DNA from: Spectribacter acetivorans
GTDB lineage: Bacteria; Pseudomonadota; Gammaproteobacteria; Nevskiales; Salinisphaeraceae
Direction of reading: 5' to 3'
NCBI RefSeq assembly: GCF_031846305.1
Contig: NZ_JAVRHY010000004.1
Location: 124,001 to 188,000, forward strand
Length of the DNA: 64,000 bases
The position numbers and the translations under genes were made by a program. Within the stretch, counting starts at the first letter, position 1. Every line of letters starts with the position of its first letter. The notes beneath the pieces are model-generated. The model did no database searches. It was not told the DNA's origin and worked only from the letters and a program-made list of their open reading frames with translations. Of this stretch, positions 1 to 9,195 are shown in pieces.

Positions 1-1444
1 ACCGCCCGACGGCCGTGTAGCGACCGGGCGTGAGCGTCAGCTCATGTGTTTCAAAGCTGCCCAGCTCGCCCACATGATAGACCGCCACCCGGGTACGGTT
101 GTCCGATTGCAGTCGCACGGTGACCGGCTGACTGGCCTGCTCGAGTGCCGTCTCCAGCCGCGCGATGCGTGCCTGTAGCCGCGGACCTGGCTCCGACACG
201 GCCCGGGCGCTGGCCAGCAGCTCACTGACCGCGTTCCGCACGCCGGCATCGGCCAGCCGTTTCGGCTGCTCCAGGTGCGCGGTCAGGCGGGCGTTCAAAT
301 CGGCCATTTCTCGCGCATGCGCCAGCCGTTCGCGCGGCTGGGCAAGGCTGGCATCGCGGTCCAGCATCGCCTCGTAGGCGGACACCGCGTCCTGCCATTG
401 CTCGGCCTGCTCTGCTTCACGCGCCTGCTGGCGCAGCCGCTCGATGGCAGCGCGTTCCAGTCCGGCCTCGGCCTCGGCCAGCCCGTCGGCGGCCTCGGCC
501 GCGCCCGGACGAATGCGCGCGGCCTCGGCAAATGCCGACCGGGCCGCCGAAAAATCACCCTGATCCAGGGCCGCCAGGCCCGCGGACATGCGGGCGCGAA
601 ACCGCCGATCCGCCAGGGCGGTCTCGACCCGCTGCACGGCCTCGCCGGCCGGCTGGTACGCCTCGTCCAGGGATCGGGCCTCCCGATAGGCCTCCTTTGC
701 TGCATCCAGCTCACCGGCCTGCTCGCTGGCCCGCCCCTGGCGCATGGCGGCCAGAACCTCGTCGCGGCGGGCGGCCCGATCCGCGCCCCGACGGGCATCG
801 GCATTGTCCTCGTCAATGGCCAGTGCCAAATCGAATGCGGCCACCGCCTCGTCGACCCGGTTGTCGCTCAGGGCCTGGCCACCCCGTTCCAGCGCGGCCG
901 CCAGTTCGGTGTCGATACGCGACTCGAGGTCGTCCGCAATCGACAGGCCGGCCCGGAAGGCGTCGATGGCGGCAGCGTACTCTCGCTGTTCGAATTGCGA
1001 TTGCCCCTGCTCGGCCAGGTCGGTCATGCGGCGCTGCTCGTCCGGTGCCCAGCGATCCACGCCCTGCCCGGCCAGCGACTCGCGCGCCGCAGCCAGCTCA
1101 TCGCCCAGCGATTGGGCCGACTGACGTCGGGCCAGCAACGCGTCCGCATCCTGCTTCTGGGTCGACGCCGTTCCGGTCTGCTCGGAAGAATCAGGTGTCG
1201 CATCAGGCTCGGCCACGGCAGATTCCGCGGGCGTCGCGGGCGTCCGCTCGTCATCCCCGATCAGGCCGGGGAGCCACCACCAGCCGCCGGCTACGATCAG
1301 CAGCACCAGAACCGCCAGTACCACCGCACCGACGGGCACACCACGGCCGCCGGCCGGCGGCGGTTCGGGCTCGTGCCCCGGCTGCCAGGTCGCCGGCGCA
1401 ATGCGCTCGAACTCGTCGGATGATGGCCCGCGGTTATCCGCCAT
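1..1444 (-). CDS. membrane-anchored TPR-type protein with PEGA-like C-terminus (3' end outside window)
   Basis: An open frame of about 481 codons starts at the ATG at 1444-1442 and runs off the left edge without a stop. Residues 1-35 are a polar, proline-rich cytoplasmic stretch, followed by one membrane segment (about 36-58, ending GGWWWLPGL) and a linker rich in A, T, E and D. The next 300 residues are Ala/Glu/Arg-rich helical repeats of TPR type with recurring A-x-x-A-F patterns. The last visible residues (VTVRLQSDN, then ELTLTPGRYTAVGR) look like a PEGA-like beta domain. It follows the lipoprotein gene by 29 bases and is probably the last visible gene of a four-gene envelope operon. A scaffold role at the inner membrane is inference; the exact function is unknown. 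Confidence 0.7.
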   Translation of the reverse strand, partial: MADNRGPSSDEFERIAPATWQPGHEPEPPPAGGRGVPVGAVVLAVLVLLIVAGGWWWLPGLIGDDERTPATPAESAVAEPDATPDSSEQTGTASTQKQDADALLARRQSAQSLGDELAAARESLAGQGVDRWAPDEQRRMTDLAEQGQSQFEQREYAAAIDAFRAGLSIADDLESRIDTELAAALERGGQALSDNRVDEAVAAFDLALAIDEDNADARRGADRAARRDEVLAAMRQGRASEQAGELDAAKEAYREARSLDEAYQPAGEAVQRVETALADRRFRARMSAGLAALDQGDFSAARSAFAEAARIRPGAAEAADGLAEAEAGLERAAIERLRQQAREAEQAEQWQDAVSAYEAMLDRDASLAQPRERLAHAREMADLNARLTAHLEQPKRLADAGVRNAVSELLASARAVSEPGPRLQARIARLETALEQASQPVTVRLQSDNRTRVAVYHVGELGSFETHELTLTPGRYTAVGR

Positions 1445-1473
1445 CGTCGATCCGGCTCATGACACGGGTAGGT

Positions 1474-2703
1474 TCAGCGATCATCGTCGCCACTGGCCGG
1501 GGTCTGTCCGCTGTCGCGGATCAGGCCGGTCTCAGCGGCGTAAATGTCGCGCATCAACTGCTGCCATTCCTCGAACTGGGCTTCCGCGGAACCGCTGAGG
1601 GTCACGGTCTGGTTGGCCAGCTGGACATTGCGGGGTTCGACATCGCTTTCCAGCGAGCGGCCCAGCTCCTCGAGCGCCTCGGCGTGGATCTTCGATTCGC
1701 GACCTTTTTCGAGACCGCTGGCAAACACGCCGATACCCCCGATAATCGCCACCTGCGAGGCGGCGCCTTCCACCCCGCTATTGGCGTTGGCCGCGCCCAC
1801 GATACCGGCAATCACCGCCGCCGCGCCCAGGAGCTTGCGCGTCAGCGACTGGCTTTCCAGTTCCCGGAGGTTCTCGGTTTCCCGGTAGCTGGCCGCGCGC
1901 CAGTCGGCATAGGCCAGATCGATCTGGTCGTGGAAGACGCGGTAGTGCTGATCCAGAGCATCGATCAGGGCATAGTCGCGGTCACGGATGCGCTCGACCC
2001 GGGCCATCAGCGGATCGCCGTCGGCGGGCAGGCCGTTCAGGCGATACCGGCCGTCCCCGGATTCGACATAGCGTGCGAAGGCGTCGGGCGCCAGCTGCTC
2101 GGCGAAGCGCATGTCGGACAGGTGACGCACCGTCTGCAATTCCTCGGCGGAGCGCGCCCGGCGTGCGGCCAACAGGTCATCGGCGATGCGGTTGTACACC
2201 GCCTGGAACGGGTCGGCCGGGGCGTCCCCCTGGCGATAGCTGAGTTCGGCGGCCTCGGCGTCGTAGGTCTGGTCCAGCCACACCCGGCCGCTGGCATCCA
2301 CGGCGCGCACCGCCAGCGCCATCTCGTAGCCGCTGGATTCGACGATTTCGCCAGTCACCAGCAGTTCGGAATAGTCGACCTTGTCGGGCACCACACGCAC
2401 CGCGCCCCAGTAGCCGGTGTTTTCCAGCGTGCGGCGCAGGGCTACCGCCATGTACCGGCTTTCGGCTTCCCGCACCTCGGGGAAGATACCCGCTTCTTCG
2501 GCCTCCGACGGGTCTTCCGGAATGCCCGGCTCGAACACCGCGATGTTGACGTTGACCAGCTCCTCGCTGGACAGCTCTTCCTGCGCATGCGCCGCGGGCG
2601 CCGCGTTGACCGTCTTCACGGTCTTGTTCACGCAGCCCTGGGACAGCAGCGCCGCGACCAGCAGGGCAAGCAGACTCAGCGGGGATCGCACGGCAACATT
2701 CAT
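1474..2703 (-). CDS. putative lipoprotein with glycine-rich hydrophobic segment
   Basis: 409 residues if started at the ATG at 2703-2701, which overlaps the stop of the upstream gene as ATGA; a start 11 codons earlier is open but less likely. The N-terminus is a signal peptide ending LLSQGC, a slightly atypical lipobox with Cys24 as the lipidation site. The middle is a mixed alpha/beta region reminiscent of lipoproteins of CsgG-like loci (many VxVxxPDK-like strands), but I cannot assign it firmly. Around residues 290-335 there is a hydrophobic Gly/Ala-rich stretch (AAAVIAGIVGAANA, then AIIGGIGVFASGLEKG) resembling glycine-zipper segments. The tail is acidic. Probably an outer-membrane-attached protein made together with its neighbours. 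Function not recognised. Confidence 0.7.
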   Translation of the reverse strand: MNVAVRSPLSLLALLVAALLSQGCVNKTVKTVNAAPAAHAQEELSSEELVNVNIAVFEPGIPEDPSEAEEAGIFPEVREAESRYMAVALRRTLENTGYWGAVRVVPDKVDYSELLVTGEIVESSGYEMALAVRAVDASGRVWLDQTYDAEAAELSYRQGDAPADPFQAVYNRIADDLLAARRARSAEELQTVRHLSDMRFAEQLAPDAFARYVESGDGRYRLNGLPADGDPLMARVERIRDRDYALIDALDQHYRVFHDQIDLAYADWRAASYRETENLRELESQSLTRKLLGAAAVIAGIVGAANANSGVEGAASQVAIIGGIGVFASGLEKGRESKIHAEALEELGRSLESDVEPRNVQLANQTVTLSGSAEAQFEEWQQLMRDIYAAETGLIRDSGQTPASGDDDR

Positions 2704-3452
2704 TGATTTTCCTTGTACGCGCGATATTCCTCCCACAACCGCTCGCGCAGTTCGGGGTCGGACTCGTTTTCGGCGGCTTCCCGCAACTGGCGGGCCACCA
2801 CATCGTCGTTGGCGCCGCTGCCGATGTCATCCGGCGTATTGGTGGCAATATCGGGCTGGTTGCCGCCGACGCGATCACGACCGGTGCGGGTGTCGCCCTC
2901 GGGCGGCTCGCCCCCGGCGGTCACCGGGGGCGGCGGAGGCGAGCCCGCGCGGCCGCCGGCCCGCTCGCCGTCCGACCCGTCGCTGCCCGCGCCTTGCATG
3001 GCCTGGCGTTGATCGCGCGCCTCGCGGGCCTGTTCATCCAGGGATTCCAGCTCCGCCTGCTCGCGACGCAACCGCTCGTCGAATTCGCCGAGTGACCGAT
3101 CGAGAGCCGTATCCAGTTCCCCCGTGCGTTCGGCCCCGGTCTGGCCGCCGGCCGGGAAGCCGGGACCGCGCGCGGTGGTTCCGGCCTCGTTCGGCGGGGT
3201 GGATTCGGTGGTCTGCGGGGCCGCCGGTGCCGGCGAGGATTCGGGCTCTGCATCGGCTTTCCGATCAGCATCGCGCTCGCCCGGGGGCGTCTGCGCTTCC
3301 GACTCGGCCGATTCGGTAGTCTCCGGCGGCGGTGCCGCGGATGGCGGCGGCTGACTCGACGAGGACGATGACGGCGGCGTGCTGGCGCAACCCGCCGCCA
3401 GCAGCAGACAGGGAATGACCAGGAGTTGTGTCACGCGGGATTGCATCATCAT
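2700..3452 (-). CDS. proline/serine-rich lipoprotein with short coiled coil
   Basis: 250 residues. A clear lipoprotein signal ends LLLAAGC with Cys22 as the acylation site; three in-frame ATGs at the start (3452, 3449, 3446) leave the exact start open. Residues 24-110 are low-complexity Ser/Pro/Glu/Thr, likely disordered and spanning periplasm. Residues 112-150 are charged and heptad-like (LDRSLGEFDERLRREQAEL), then a Gly/Pro-rich linker. The last 40 residues (DDVVARQLREAAENE, ELRERLWEEYRAYK) are a compact acidic helix pair and look like the conserved functional part. It lies between two other envelope genes and overlaps the next by four bases, so co-translation is likely. No enzymatic motif seen. 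Confidence 0.7.
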   Translation of the reverse strand: MMMQSRVTQLLVIPCLLLAAGCASTPPSSSSSSQPPPSAAPPPETTESAESEAQTPPGERDADRKADAEPESSPAPAAPQTTESTPPNEAGTTARGPGFPAGGQTGAERTGELDTALDRSLGEFDERLRREQAELESLDEQAREARDQRQAMQGAGSDGSDGERAGGRAGSPPPPPVTAGGEPPEGDTRTGRDRVGGNQPDIATNTPDDIGSGANDDVVARQLREAAENESDPELRERLWEEYRAYKENQ

Positions 3453-3476
3453 GGCTTCGACCCTGTCGGCCCCACC

Positions 3477-4784
3477 CTAGTTTCCTTCCGGGGCCGGGCC
3501 AGGAAGATAGTGGAACTCATGATCCAGTGATATGCGCTCGGCGTCGACCGCACCGTCGGCTGTCAGGCGTGGGCGGAAACGTGCTCTTGCGTGGGCCCGC
3601 CGCACGCTTTCCTGCAACTCGGTCAGGCCCGGCGGGTCCACCGCCACGGCCTCGACATCGCGCGGGTTTCCCCCTGCATCGACGTCCAGTAGCAGTTTGA
3701 CGGTCACTTTCGGGCCCAGGCCGGCGTCCGGCACGTCCTGCAAGCGCCGGATCGGGGGCAGATAGGCCACGGCGGGATGGCGTAACCGTTCCAGAGCATC
3801 GGCATCGCCCGCCTCGCCGTAGAGCGCACGCGCCTTTTCGTAGTGGCTGATGGCGTCTCGCAGGCGGTCGAAACGCATGTAGAAGTCGCCGATTTCCATG
3901 CGTATATCGGCCAGAGCCCCGGGATCACGGGGGGTGGCGTTTTCCTGGATATCCAGTGCCTGATGCAGGGCATCCAGTCCGGCGAAGGCCGGTTCCTGCA
4001 GTGCGGGCTGGTAGGTGTCGGCGATGCCGACCAGCGCGGACACCAGGGCGGGATCGTCGTCGCCGCGGGCCTCGCGCAGCACGCGAAGCCGTTCGCGCTG
4101 CATGTCGCGGGCGTCCGCATAGCGCCCGAGCGCATTGAACCAGTTGCCCGACCGGGCCAGGGCACCGGCCAGTTCGCCTGGGCGACCCGCCGCACTACGC
4201 TCGATCACCGCCAGCCGGGCCCGCTGCAGCCGGGCAGCCTCGTCCTCGCGGCCAACCGCCAGCTGCGCCGCGATCAGGCCGTCATAGGGCGCCAGTTGGG
4301 CCGGATCATGCAGACCGTGGGCGACCCGGCCGATAAAGGCGGCCCGGGACAGGGCCCGGATCGCGGCCGGGTAATCGCCGGCGCTGAGCGCCGCCCGGCC
4401 CAGGCCTCGCAGGGGGCGAATCAGATCGGGATGCCGGTTGTCGCCGCGGCTGGCCAGAATATCGACGGCCCGCTGGAAATCGCTCATGGCCGCCACCGGC
4501 TGGCCAGCCTGATGCCGGGCGGTGCCGAGGTTGATCAGCGCCGGTACCAGCGCCGGATGCCGCGGCCCGTAACCGGTTTCCATGGCGCGCAGTATCCCGC
4601 GCATTTCGCCGATTGCCTGATCCGAACGACCATCCGCCAGCGCAGCCGCGAACTCGGGATATGCCTCCGCCTCCATGAACACCGGATTCAGGGGCGCCTC
4701 GGGCGACTGCGCCGTGGCCGCCGTGGCGTATAACACCGTACCGAGCAGCAGACAGCGGCAATGTCGGCTCACCTTTGAAACCAT
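3477..4784 (-). CDS. secreted TPR protein with TonB-C-like domain
   Basis: 435 residues from the ATG at 4784, chosen over the ATG at 4799 because GAGG lies nine bases upstream. The signal peptide ends ATAATAQ. Residues 40-330 hold tandem TPR-like helix pairs of the Kinesin-light-chain type (GYGPRHPALVPALINLGTA, then AIRALSRAA). The last 100 residues (VTVKLLLDVDAGGNPRDVE, then ARFRPR) match the beta-strand pattern of a TonB C-terminal domain, usually involved in contacting outer-membrane partners. First gene of the minus-strand envelope operon, divergent from the DksA-like gene across about 75 bases. A periplasmic location is inferred from the signal peptide; no enzymatic residues seen. Confidence 0.72.
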   Translation of the reverse strand: MVSKVSRHCRCLLLGTVLYATAATAQSPEAPLNPVFMEAEAYPEFAAALADGRSDQAIGEMRGILRAMETGYGPRHPALVPALINLGTARHQAGQPVAAMSDFQRAVDILASRGDNRHPDLIRPLRGLGRAALSAGDYPAAIRALSRAAFIGRVAHGLHDPAQLAPYDGLIAAQLAVGREDEAARLQRARLAVIERSAAGRPGELAGALARSGNWFNALGRYADARDMQRERLRVLREARGDDDPALVSALVGIADTYQPALQEPAFAGLDALHQALDIQENATPRDPGALADIRMEIGDFYMRFDRLRDAISHYEKARALYGEAGDADALERLRHPAVAYLPPIRRLQDVPDAGLGPKVTVKLLLDVDAGGNPRDVEAVAVDPPGLTELQESVRRAHARARFRPRLTADGAVDAERISLDHEFHYLPGPAPEGN

Positions 4785-4859
4785 ATTGGACCGCCTCATC
4801 CGACCCGATTACGCTGACCTGTTTACCGAACCATTATTACGTCAGAAACCCGCAATTCG

Positions 4860-5207
4860 ATGACCGACGCCCAACTCGAACACTTTCGAACCATGCTGCT
4901 GGACATGCAGGCAACCCTGCAGGCCGGCGCCGAGAGCCGCGACAGCATGGGTCAGACAGTGGAGCTCGATCAGACCCGGACCGGGCGACTGTCGCGCATG
5001 GACGCCCTGCAAGCCCAGGCCATGGCCAAGGCCGGCGCCCAGCGAGCCGCCAATCAGGCGCGCCGCATCACCGCCGCCCTGGCCCGGGTCGACGCCGGCA
5101 CGTTCGGCGACTGCGCCGCCTGTGAAGAACCGATTGCCGAGGCCCGGTTGGAGGCCGATCCCGCCAACCCCTTCTGCCTGGATTGCGCCGAAGCCCGCCA
5201 GGGTTAA
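4860..5207 (+). CDS. DksA/TraR-family C4 zinc-finger protein
   Basis: 115 residues. The N-terminal 70 residues form a charged helical region (a coiled-coil hairpin in this family). The C-terminus has the four-cysteine zinc finger, CAAC and CLDC, spaced as in DksA/TraR proteins (GTFGDCAACEEPI, then ANPFCLDCAE). These proteins enter the secondary channel of RNA polymerase and alter promoter response, in full DksA together with ppGpp. This one is shorter than E. coli DksA (about 151 residues) and lacks the long N-terminus, so it belongs to the short YbiI/TraR-like group. Its stop overlaps the convergent AraC gene by four bases. Which promoters it affects cannot be told. Confidence 0.88.
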   Translation: MTDAQLEHFRTMLLDMQATLQAGAESRDSMGQTVELDQTRTGRLSRMDALQAQAMAKAGAQRAANQARRITAALARVDAGTFGDCAACEEPIAEARLEADPANPFCLDCAEARQG

Positions 5208-6010
5208 GCGTCTCCGATACCTGGCCGAAGCCGGGCCAGGCTCACCGATGGCGGGGCGCCAAAGGTACGGCGGAAATCGTGATTGAAATGCGCCTGATCG
5301 CTGAATCCCGCGCCGTGTGCCGCGGTCGTGAAATTGTCCCCGCCGGTAATGGCATCGATGGCCGCGCGCATACGTCGCCATGCGCGGTAACGCCTGAGCG
5401 GCACCCCGGCTTCGCGGGTGAACAGATGTTGCAGACGCGAGGCCGACAGACCCACGCTGGCGGCGAGTTGCGCTGCCGGCACCGGCGTGCCGGTCTGGTG
5501 GCCCGGGTCCGCCATGATCCGGGCAACGCGGGCGTCCGGTTGCCGGCGCACCCGCGGCCGGGCGAACGTCAGCAGATCATCCAGGGCCTCACCGGTCCAC
5601 TGCGGACCGCGGCGATCCTCCCACAGTTCGCGCAGTAGGTTGCGGCCATGCGGGCGCCCGATCAGGGCGCCGTCGATCTCACGAACGTCACCGAGCAATG
5701 TCGTCAGGCTGCCGATGCCATCGACGCCCGGTTCGACGTAGAAGACCGCAATCGGCTGGCCATGGACCCTGAGTTCGTGCTGGCACCCGGCGGGAATGAC
5801 TGCACCCCGGCACCGGCGCCAGCCCATTCCTGCCAGACGCAGTTCGAAGGCCCCGTACAGACCCGCCAGATAGACCGGCGCACCGTGCTGATGCAAACCG
5901 TTGTGCTGCAGGGGGCCGACGAACAGCGTGCGCGTCTGGTCCAGATGCCAGAACGGTCCCAGACCGCGCACGCTCGCAGCAGATTCATACAAGCGGCCGC
6001 ATTCGGTCAT
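5204..6010 (-). CDS. AraC-family transcriptional regulator
   Basis: 268 residues. The first 150 form a cupin-like AraC ligand domain (HQHGAPVYLAGLYG, then GAVIPAGCQHEL). Residues about 170-262 are the double helix-turn-helix DNA-binding domain: LAASVGLSASRLQHLFTREA is the first HTH, and GFSDQAHFNHDFRRTFG is the conserved second-HTH signature. It is divergent from the Tat-exported metallo-hydrolase gene with about 85 bases between starts, so that gene is the natural target. This is inference from position. The cupin half suggests a small-molecule ligand, which cannot be identified. Confidence 0.88.
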   Translation of the reverse strand: MTECGRLYESAASVRGLGPFWHLDQTRTLFVGPLQHNGLHQHGAPVYLAGLYGAFELRLAGMGWRRCRGAVIPAGCQHELRVHGQPIAVFYVEPGVDGIGSLTTLLGDVREIDGALIGRPHGRNLLRELWEDRRGPQWTGEALDDLLTFARPRVRRQPDARVARIMADPGHQTGTPVPAAQLAASVGLSASRLQHLFTREAGVPLRRYRAWRRMRAAIDAITGGDNFTTAAHGAGFSDQAHFNHDFRRTFGAPPSVSLARLRPGIGDA

Positions 6011-6095
6011 TGGCTAGCGTTCCTCCCCGCGGCCGCGCCCACGAAGGCCGCCCGCGAATTACAGCATGAATCAACCTGTCGAGGAGCCATCCGCC

Positions 6096-7103
6096 ATGAT
6101 CCGGAAACCAACCAACCTCACCCGCCGGCGGTTGCTGGCCGCGGCCGCAGCCGGACTGGCACTCCCTGCCACCGCGGTGCTGTCGATGCGAGCGCGAGCT
6201 GCCGCGCCTTGCCCGTCGCTGACCGCCCACCACCGCTTTTCGCTTGGCGCGTTCGAGGTGGTCACATTGCGCGACGCCGACGTCATGCTGGACGGTCCCT
6301 GGCCGGTGGTGGGCGAGGATCGCCCGGAATCCGAGGTGCAGGCACTGATGCATGAACATCTCCTGCCACGCGATCGTTTCCAGCCCGGTTTCACCCCCAC
6401 GCTGGTGGACACCGGCGCGCAACGCATCCTGTTCGATACCGGCAACGGCGACCAGGGTTTCGTGCCTCCGCCACGTGGCGGCCGGCTGGCGCCCAGCCTG
6501 CAACAGGCCGGCTATTCACCGGAACAGATCGACCTGGTGGTCCTGACCCACGGTCACCCGGACCACATCGGCGGCCTGATGCACCAGGGCAAAGCGGCGT
6601 TTCCGCGGGCCGCTTACGTCATGGGCGGGCAGGAGTTCGATTTCTGGGCCGCGACCGACGACCGTCTACGCGCGCCCGAGGAGAGCATCGAGCACCAGTC
6701 GGCACGGCTGTTTTCCAGTCATCTCGCACCGCTGGCCGACACCATGACCCGCATTGGACCGGGCGACGAAATCGCGCCCGGTATCCATGCCGTGGCCGCC
6801 CATGGTCACACCCCGGGGCACCTGGCCTTTCACGTCGAAAGCCGCGGCCAACGTCTGCTGCTGTGGGGTGATTGCGCCCACCACGAGGTGGCCTCGCTGG
6901 CCCATCCCGAATGGCATGCGCTGTTCGACCAGGACAAGAACCAGGGCGCCGCCACCCGGAAAAGAATCTACGACATGGCTGCCACCGAACGCCTGGCGGT
7001 GGTGGGGTACCACACCAGTTTTCCGTCGATCGGCTTCGTCCAGCGCCGCGGCCAACACGGCTACCGCTGGATTCCCCTGACCTATCAGTTCCAGACGTCG
7101 TGA
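6096..7103 (+). CDS. Tat-exported metallo-beta-lactamase-fold hydrolase
   Basis: 335 residues from the ATG at 6096, favoured over 6066 because GAGGAG lies nine bases upstream. The N-terminus is a twin-arginine signal (TNLTRRRLLAAAAAGLAL). The metal site HxHxDH is intact as HGHPDH at residues 152-157, with further His/Asp ligands in GHTPGHLAFH and LLLWGDCAHH. The closest family by pattern is the large periplasmic/secreted MBL group with quorum-quenching lactonases and other esterases, so lactone or ester hydrolysis in the periplasm is plausible but unproven. It sits divergent from the AraC regulator and ends six bases before the convergent methyltransferase gene. Length is normal for the family. 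Confidence 0.87.
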   Translation: MIRKPTNLTRRRLLAAAAAGLALPATAVLSMRARAAAPCPSLTAHHRFSLGAFEVVTLRDADVMLDGPWPVVGEDRPESEVQALMHEHLLPRDRFQPGFTPTLVDTGAQRILFDTGNGDQGFVPPPRGGRLAPSLQQAGYSPEQIDLVVLTHGHPDHIGGLMHQGKAAFPRAAYVMGGQEFDFWAATDDRLRAPEESIEHQSARLFSSHLAPLADTMTRIGPGDEIAPGIHAVAAHGHTPGHLAFHVESRGQRLLLWGDCAHHEVASLAHPEWHALFDQDKNQGAATRKRIYDMAATERLAVVGYHTSFPSIGFVQRRGQHGYRWIPLTYQFQTS

Positions 7104-7108
7104 CCCGT

Positions 7109-7780
7109 CTATGCCTGCCGCAGGATCACCACATCCGCGCCATACCGCCGCCAGCGCCAACCGTGGCGGGCCGCCAGCCAGTCCAGGGCGGACTCGGTGT
7201 AGAAGCTGACGTGGGTGGGGTCGCGATGGTAGTGCCAGGTCGCGAAATCGGTGCCAGCGTCGAACAGCCGGGTCATCAGCCCCAGGCAACCAGCGGGTTG
7301 CAGCAGTCCGGCGATCTGATCGAAGGCAGCACCGGGATGGTGAAAGTGCTCGGCGGTCTCGGTGCAGACGACGAAGTCGTAGCGGCGGGCCAGCACAGCC
7401 GTATCGGGGGCGAAGAAGGGATCGTAGACGGCGGTGGGAAAGCCTGCCTGGTCGAGCATCGCGGCCAGTGCCGGGCCCGGGCCGGCGCCGTAGTCCAGGC
7501 CGCAGGCGCCGGGCGACAACTGCGGAATCAGCCGGTCGGTTAGCCGTTGCAGGAAGGCGCGATAGCCGGGATCGTCGACACGGTTGTCATGCGCGCTGTA
7601 CAGACGGTGTTCGGTCAGCGCGTCGGGCCGTTCGTCGGGGTGCTGGAAGATCAGATCACACTCGGGGCAGCGCCCGTATCGGCCGCTGGCCACCCGTGCA
7701 AAACCACGGGTGCAGGTGTGGCCACAAAGGCCGCAGGCGATGTCGGCCGGCCAGTCGGCCTCGCCGGGTGGGCCGATCAT
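7109..7780 (-). CDS. class I SAM-dependent methyltransferase with N-terminal zinc knuckle
   Basis: 223 residues. The N-terminus carries two CxxC pairs (CGLC, CPEC) spaced like a zinc ribbon, followed by the Rossmann core: motif I is GLDYGAGPGPALAAML, then YDPFF as the acidic loop for SAM ribose, then DFVVCTETAEHF and a HYHRDPTHVSFYTE segment typical of the Methyltransf_23 group. The substrate cannot be read from sequence; relatives act on small molecules or sugars. It starts four bases inside the end of the FAD-linked oxidase gene (ATGA), so the three minus-strand genes from 10106 to 7109 form one operon. Confidence 0.83.
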   Translation of the reverse strand: MIGPPGEADWPADIACGLCGHTCTRGFARVASGRYGRCPECDLIFQHPDERPDALTEHRLYSAHDNRVDDPGYRAFLQRLTDRLIPQLSPGACGLDYGAGPGPALAAMLDQAGFPTAVYDPFFAPDTAVLARRYDFVVCTETAEHFHHPGAAFDQIAGLLQPAGCLGLMTRLFDAGTDFATWHYHRDPTHVSFYTESALDWLAARHGWRWRRYGADVVILRQA

Positions 7781-9195
7781 GGCTCCCGGTCGAGCACGGC
7801 TCCGGGGTTGAGCCGATTGTCCGGGTCCAGCGCCCGCTTGATCGTTCGCATCAACTCCACCGCCACCGGAGACCGGTAGCGGCGCAGGGCTGCCGGCTTG
7901 AGCCGGCCGATACCGTGCTCAGCCGCAACCGACCCACCCATCGTCGCGACGAGGTCGTGGATGATGCGGCCGGCCTCGTCGGCGCGGGCGAGAAAGGCAT
8001 CGCCATCGTCGCCGGGGGGTTGCGACAGGTTGAAGTGCAGATTGCCATCGCCAACGTGACCGAACGCGCAAACCCGCACGCCGGGCATCGCCCGGGTCAC
8101 CGCGGCGCCGGCTTCGGAAACGAATGCCGGCAGCCGCGACACCGGCACCGACACATCGTGCTTGAGCGAGGCCCCCTCACGGGTCTGGGCCTCGGGGATG
8201 GATTCGCGCAGCCGCCACAACGCGGCCGCCTGGTCCAGACTGCCGGCCATCACGGCGTCGCTGACGTCACCGTCTTCCAGACCGCTGGCCAGCACCATCT
8301 GCAGGGCATCGGCCAGCCACTCGCCGGCAGCGGGGCTGGCCAGTTCCACCAGCAGGTACCAGGGCGCGGGTTCGTCTAGCGGGTCGCGGCAACCGGGAAT
8401 ATGCCGGCAGACCAGCTGCAGCGCCAGGCGCGGCAGCAGTTCGCAGGCAATGCAGTTGTCGCCGGAAGCCCGCCGGAACTCGCCCAGCAGCCGCACCGCG
8501 GCGGCGGGATCGGGCACGGCGATGAAGGCAGTCTCGCGCTGGGCCAGAGCAGGAAACAGCCGCAGGGTGGCGGCGGTGATGATGCCGAGGGTGCCCTCGC
8601 TGCCGATGAACCAGTGCTTGAGATCGTAGCCGCTGTTGTCCTTGCGCAGGCCGGACAGGCCATCCCAGATCCGGCCGTCGGCCAGCACCACCTCCAGGCC
8701 GAGCGTCAGATCGCGAACGTTGCCATAGCGCAGTACGTTGACCCCGCCAGCGTTGGTGGCCAGGTTGCCGCCGATGCGGCACGAGCCCTCGGCCGCCAGC
8801 GACAGCGGAAACAGGCGACCTTCCGCCGCCGCCGTGCGCTGCACGTCGGCGAGGATGCAGCCGGCCTCGACGGTAATGGTGTCGTTGTCGATATCCAGCG
8901 ACCGCACCGCGGTCAAGCGGTCCAGGCTGACAATCACCTGGCCGGAGCGCGCCACCGATCCGCCCACCAGGCCGGTGTTTCCCGCCTGGGGAATAACCGC
9001 GACGCCGGCTTGTGCGCACAGAGACACCGCACCGGCCACCTGTTCGGTGGAACGCGGCCGCAATACGGCGGCGGGCGTCGAATGGAACTGGCCGCGCCAG
9101 TCGCGCGCGTAGGGGATCAGCGCATCCCGGTCGGTGAGGACACGGTCCGCCCCCAGACGGTCGATCAGTGCATCGATCAGACCCTGGGGCAGCAT
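7777..9195 (-). CDS. FAD-linked oxidase, D-lactate/D-2-hydroxyglutarate dehydrogenase type
   Basis: 472 residues from the ATG at 9195; the longer upstream frame belongs to antisense reading of the epimerase gene. The start overlaps the epimerase stop as TGATG. Domain order: FAD-binding PCMH domain at about 35-215 with PQAGNTGLVGGSV and GSEGTLGIITAATLRLFP, then the FAD-oxidase C-terminal domain with HVGDGNLHFNLSQ and GSVAAEHGIGRLK, the metal/substrate-binding histidines of this family. These flavoenzymes oxidise D-2-hydroxy acids and pass electrons to quinone or cytochrome. Which acid is used is not determined by the visible residues. Length is normal (460-480). Confidence 0.87.
   Translation of the reverse strand: MLPQGLIDALIDRLGADRVLTDRDALIPYARDWRGQFHSTPAAVLRPRSTEQVAGAVSLCAQAGVAVIPQAGNTGLVGGSVARSGQVIVSLDRLTAVRSLDIDNDTITVEAGCILADVQRTAAAEGRLFPLSLAAEGSCRIGGNLATNAGGVNVLRYGNVRDLTLGLEVVLADGRIWDGLSGLRKDNSGYDLKHWFIGSEGTLGIITAATLRLFPALAQRETAFIAVPDPAAAVRLLGEFRRASGDNCIACELLPRLALQLVCRHIPGCRDPLDEPAPWYLLVELASPAAGEWLADALQMVLASGLEDGDVSDAVMAGSLDQAAALWRLRESIPEAQTREGASLKHDVSVPVSRLPAFVSEAGAAVTRAMPGVRVCAFGHVGDGNLHFNLSQPPGDDGDAFLARADEAGRIIHDLVATMGGSVAAEHGIGRLKPAALRRYRSPVAVELMRTIKRALDPDNRLNPGAVLDREP

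Noticed and set aside
532..2706. 724-residue plus-strand frame
   Set aside because: Arg/Pro-rich shadow of the minus-strand lipoprotein and TPR genes; the minus frames have signal peptides, overlaps and family-like sequence.
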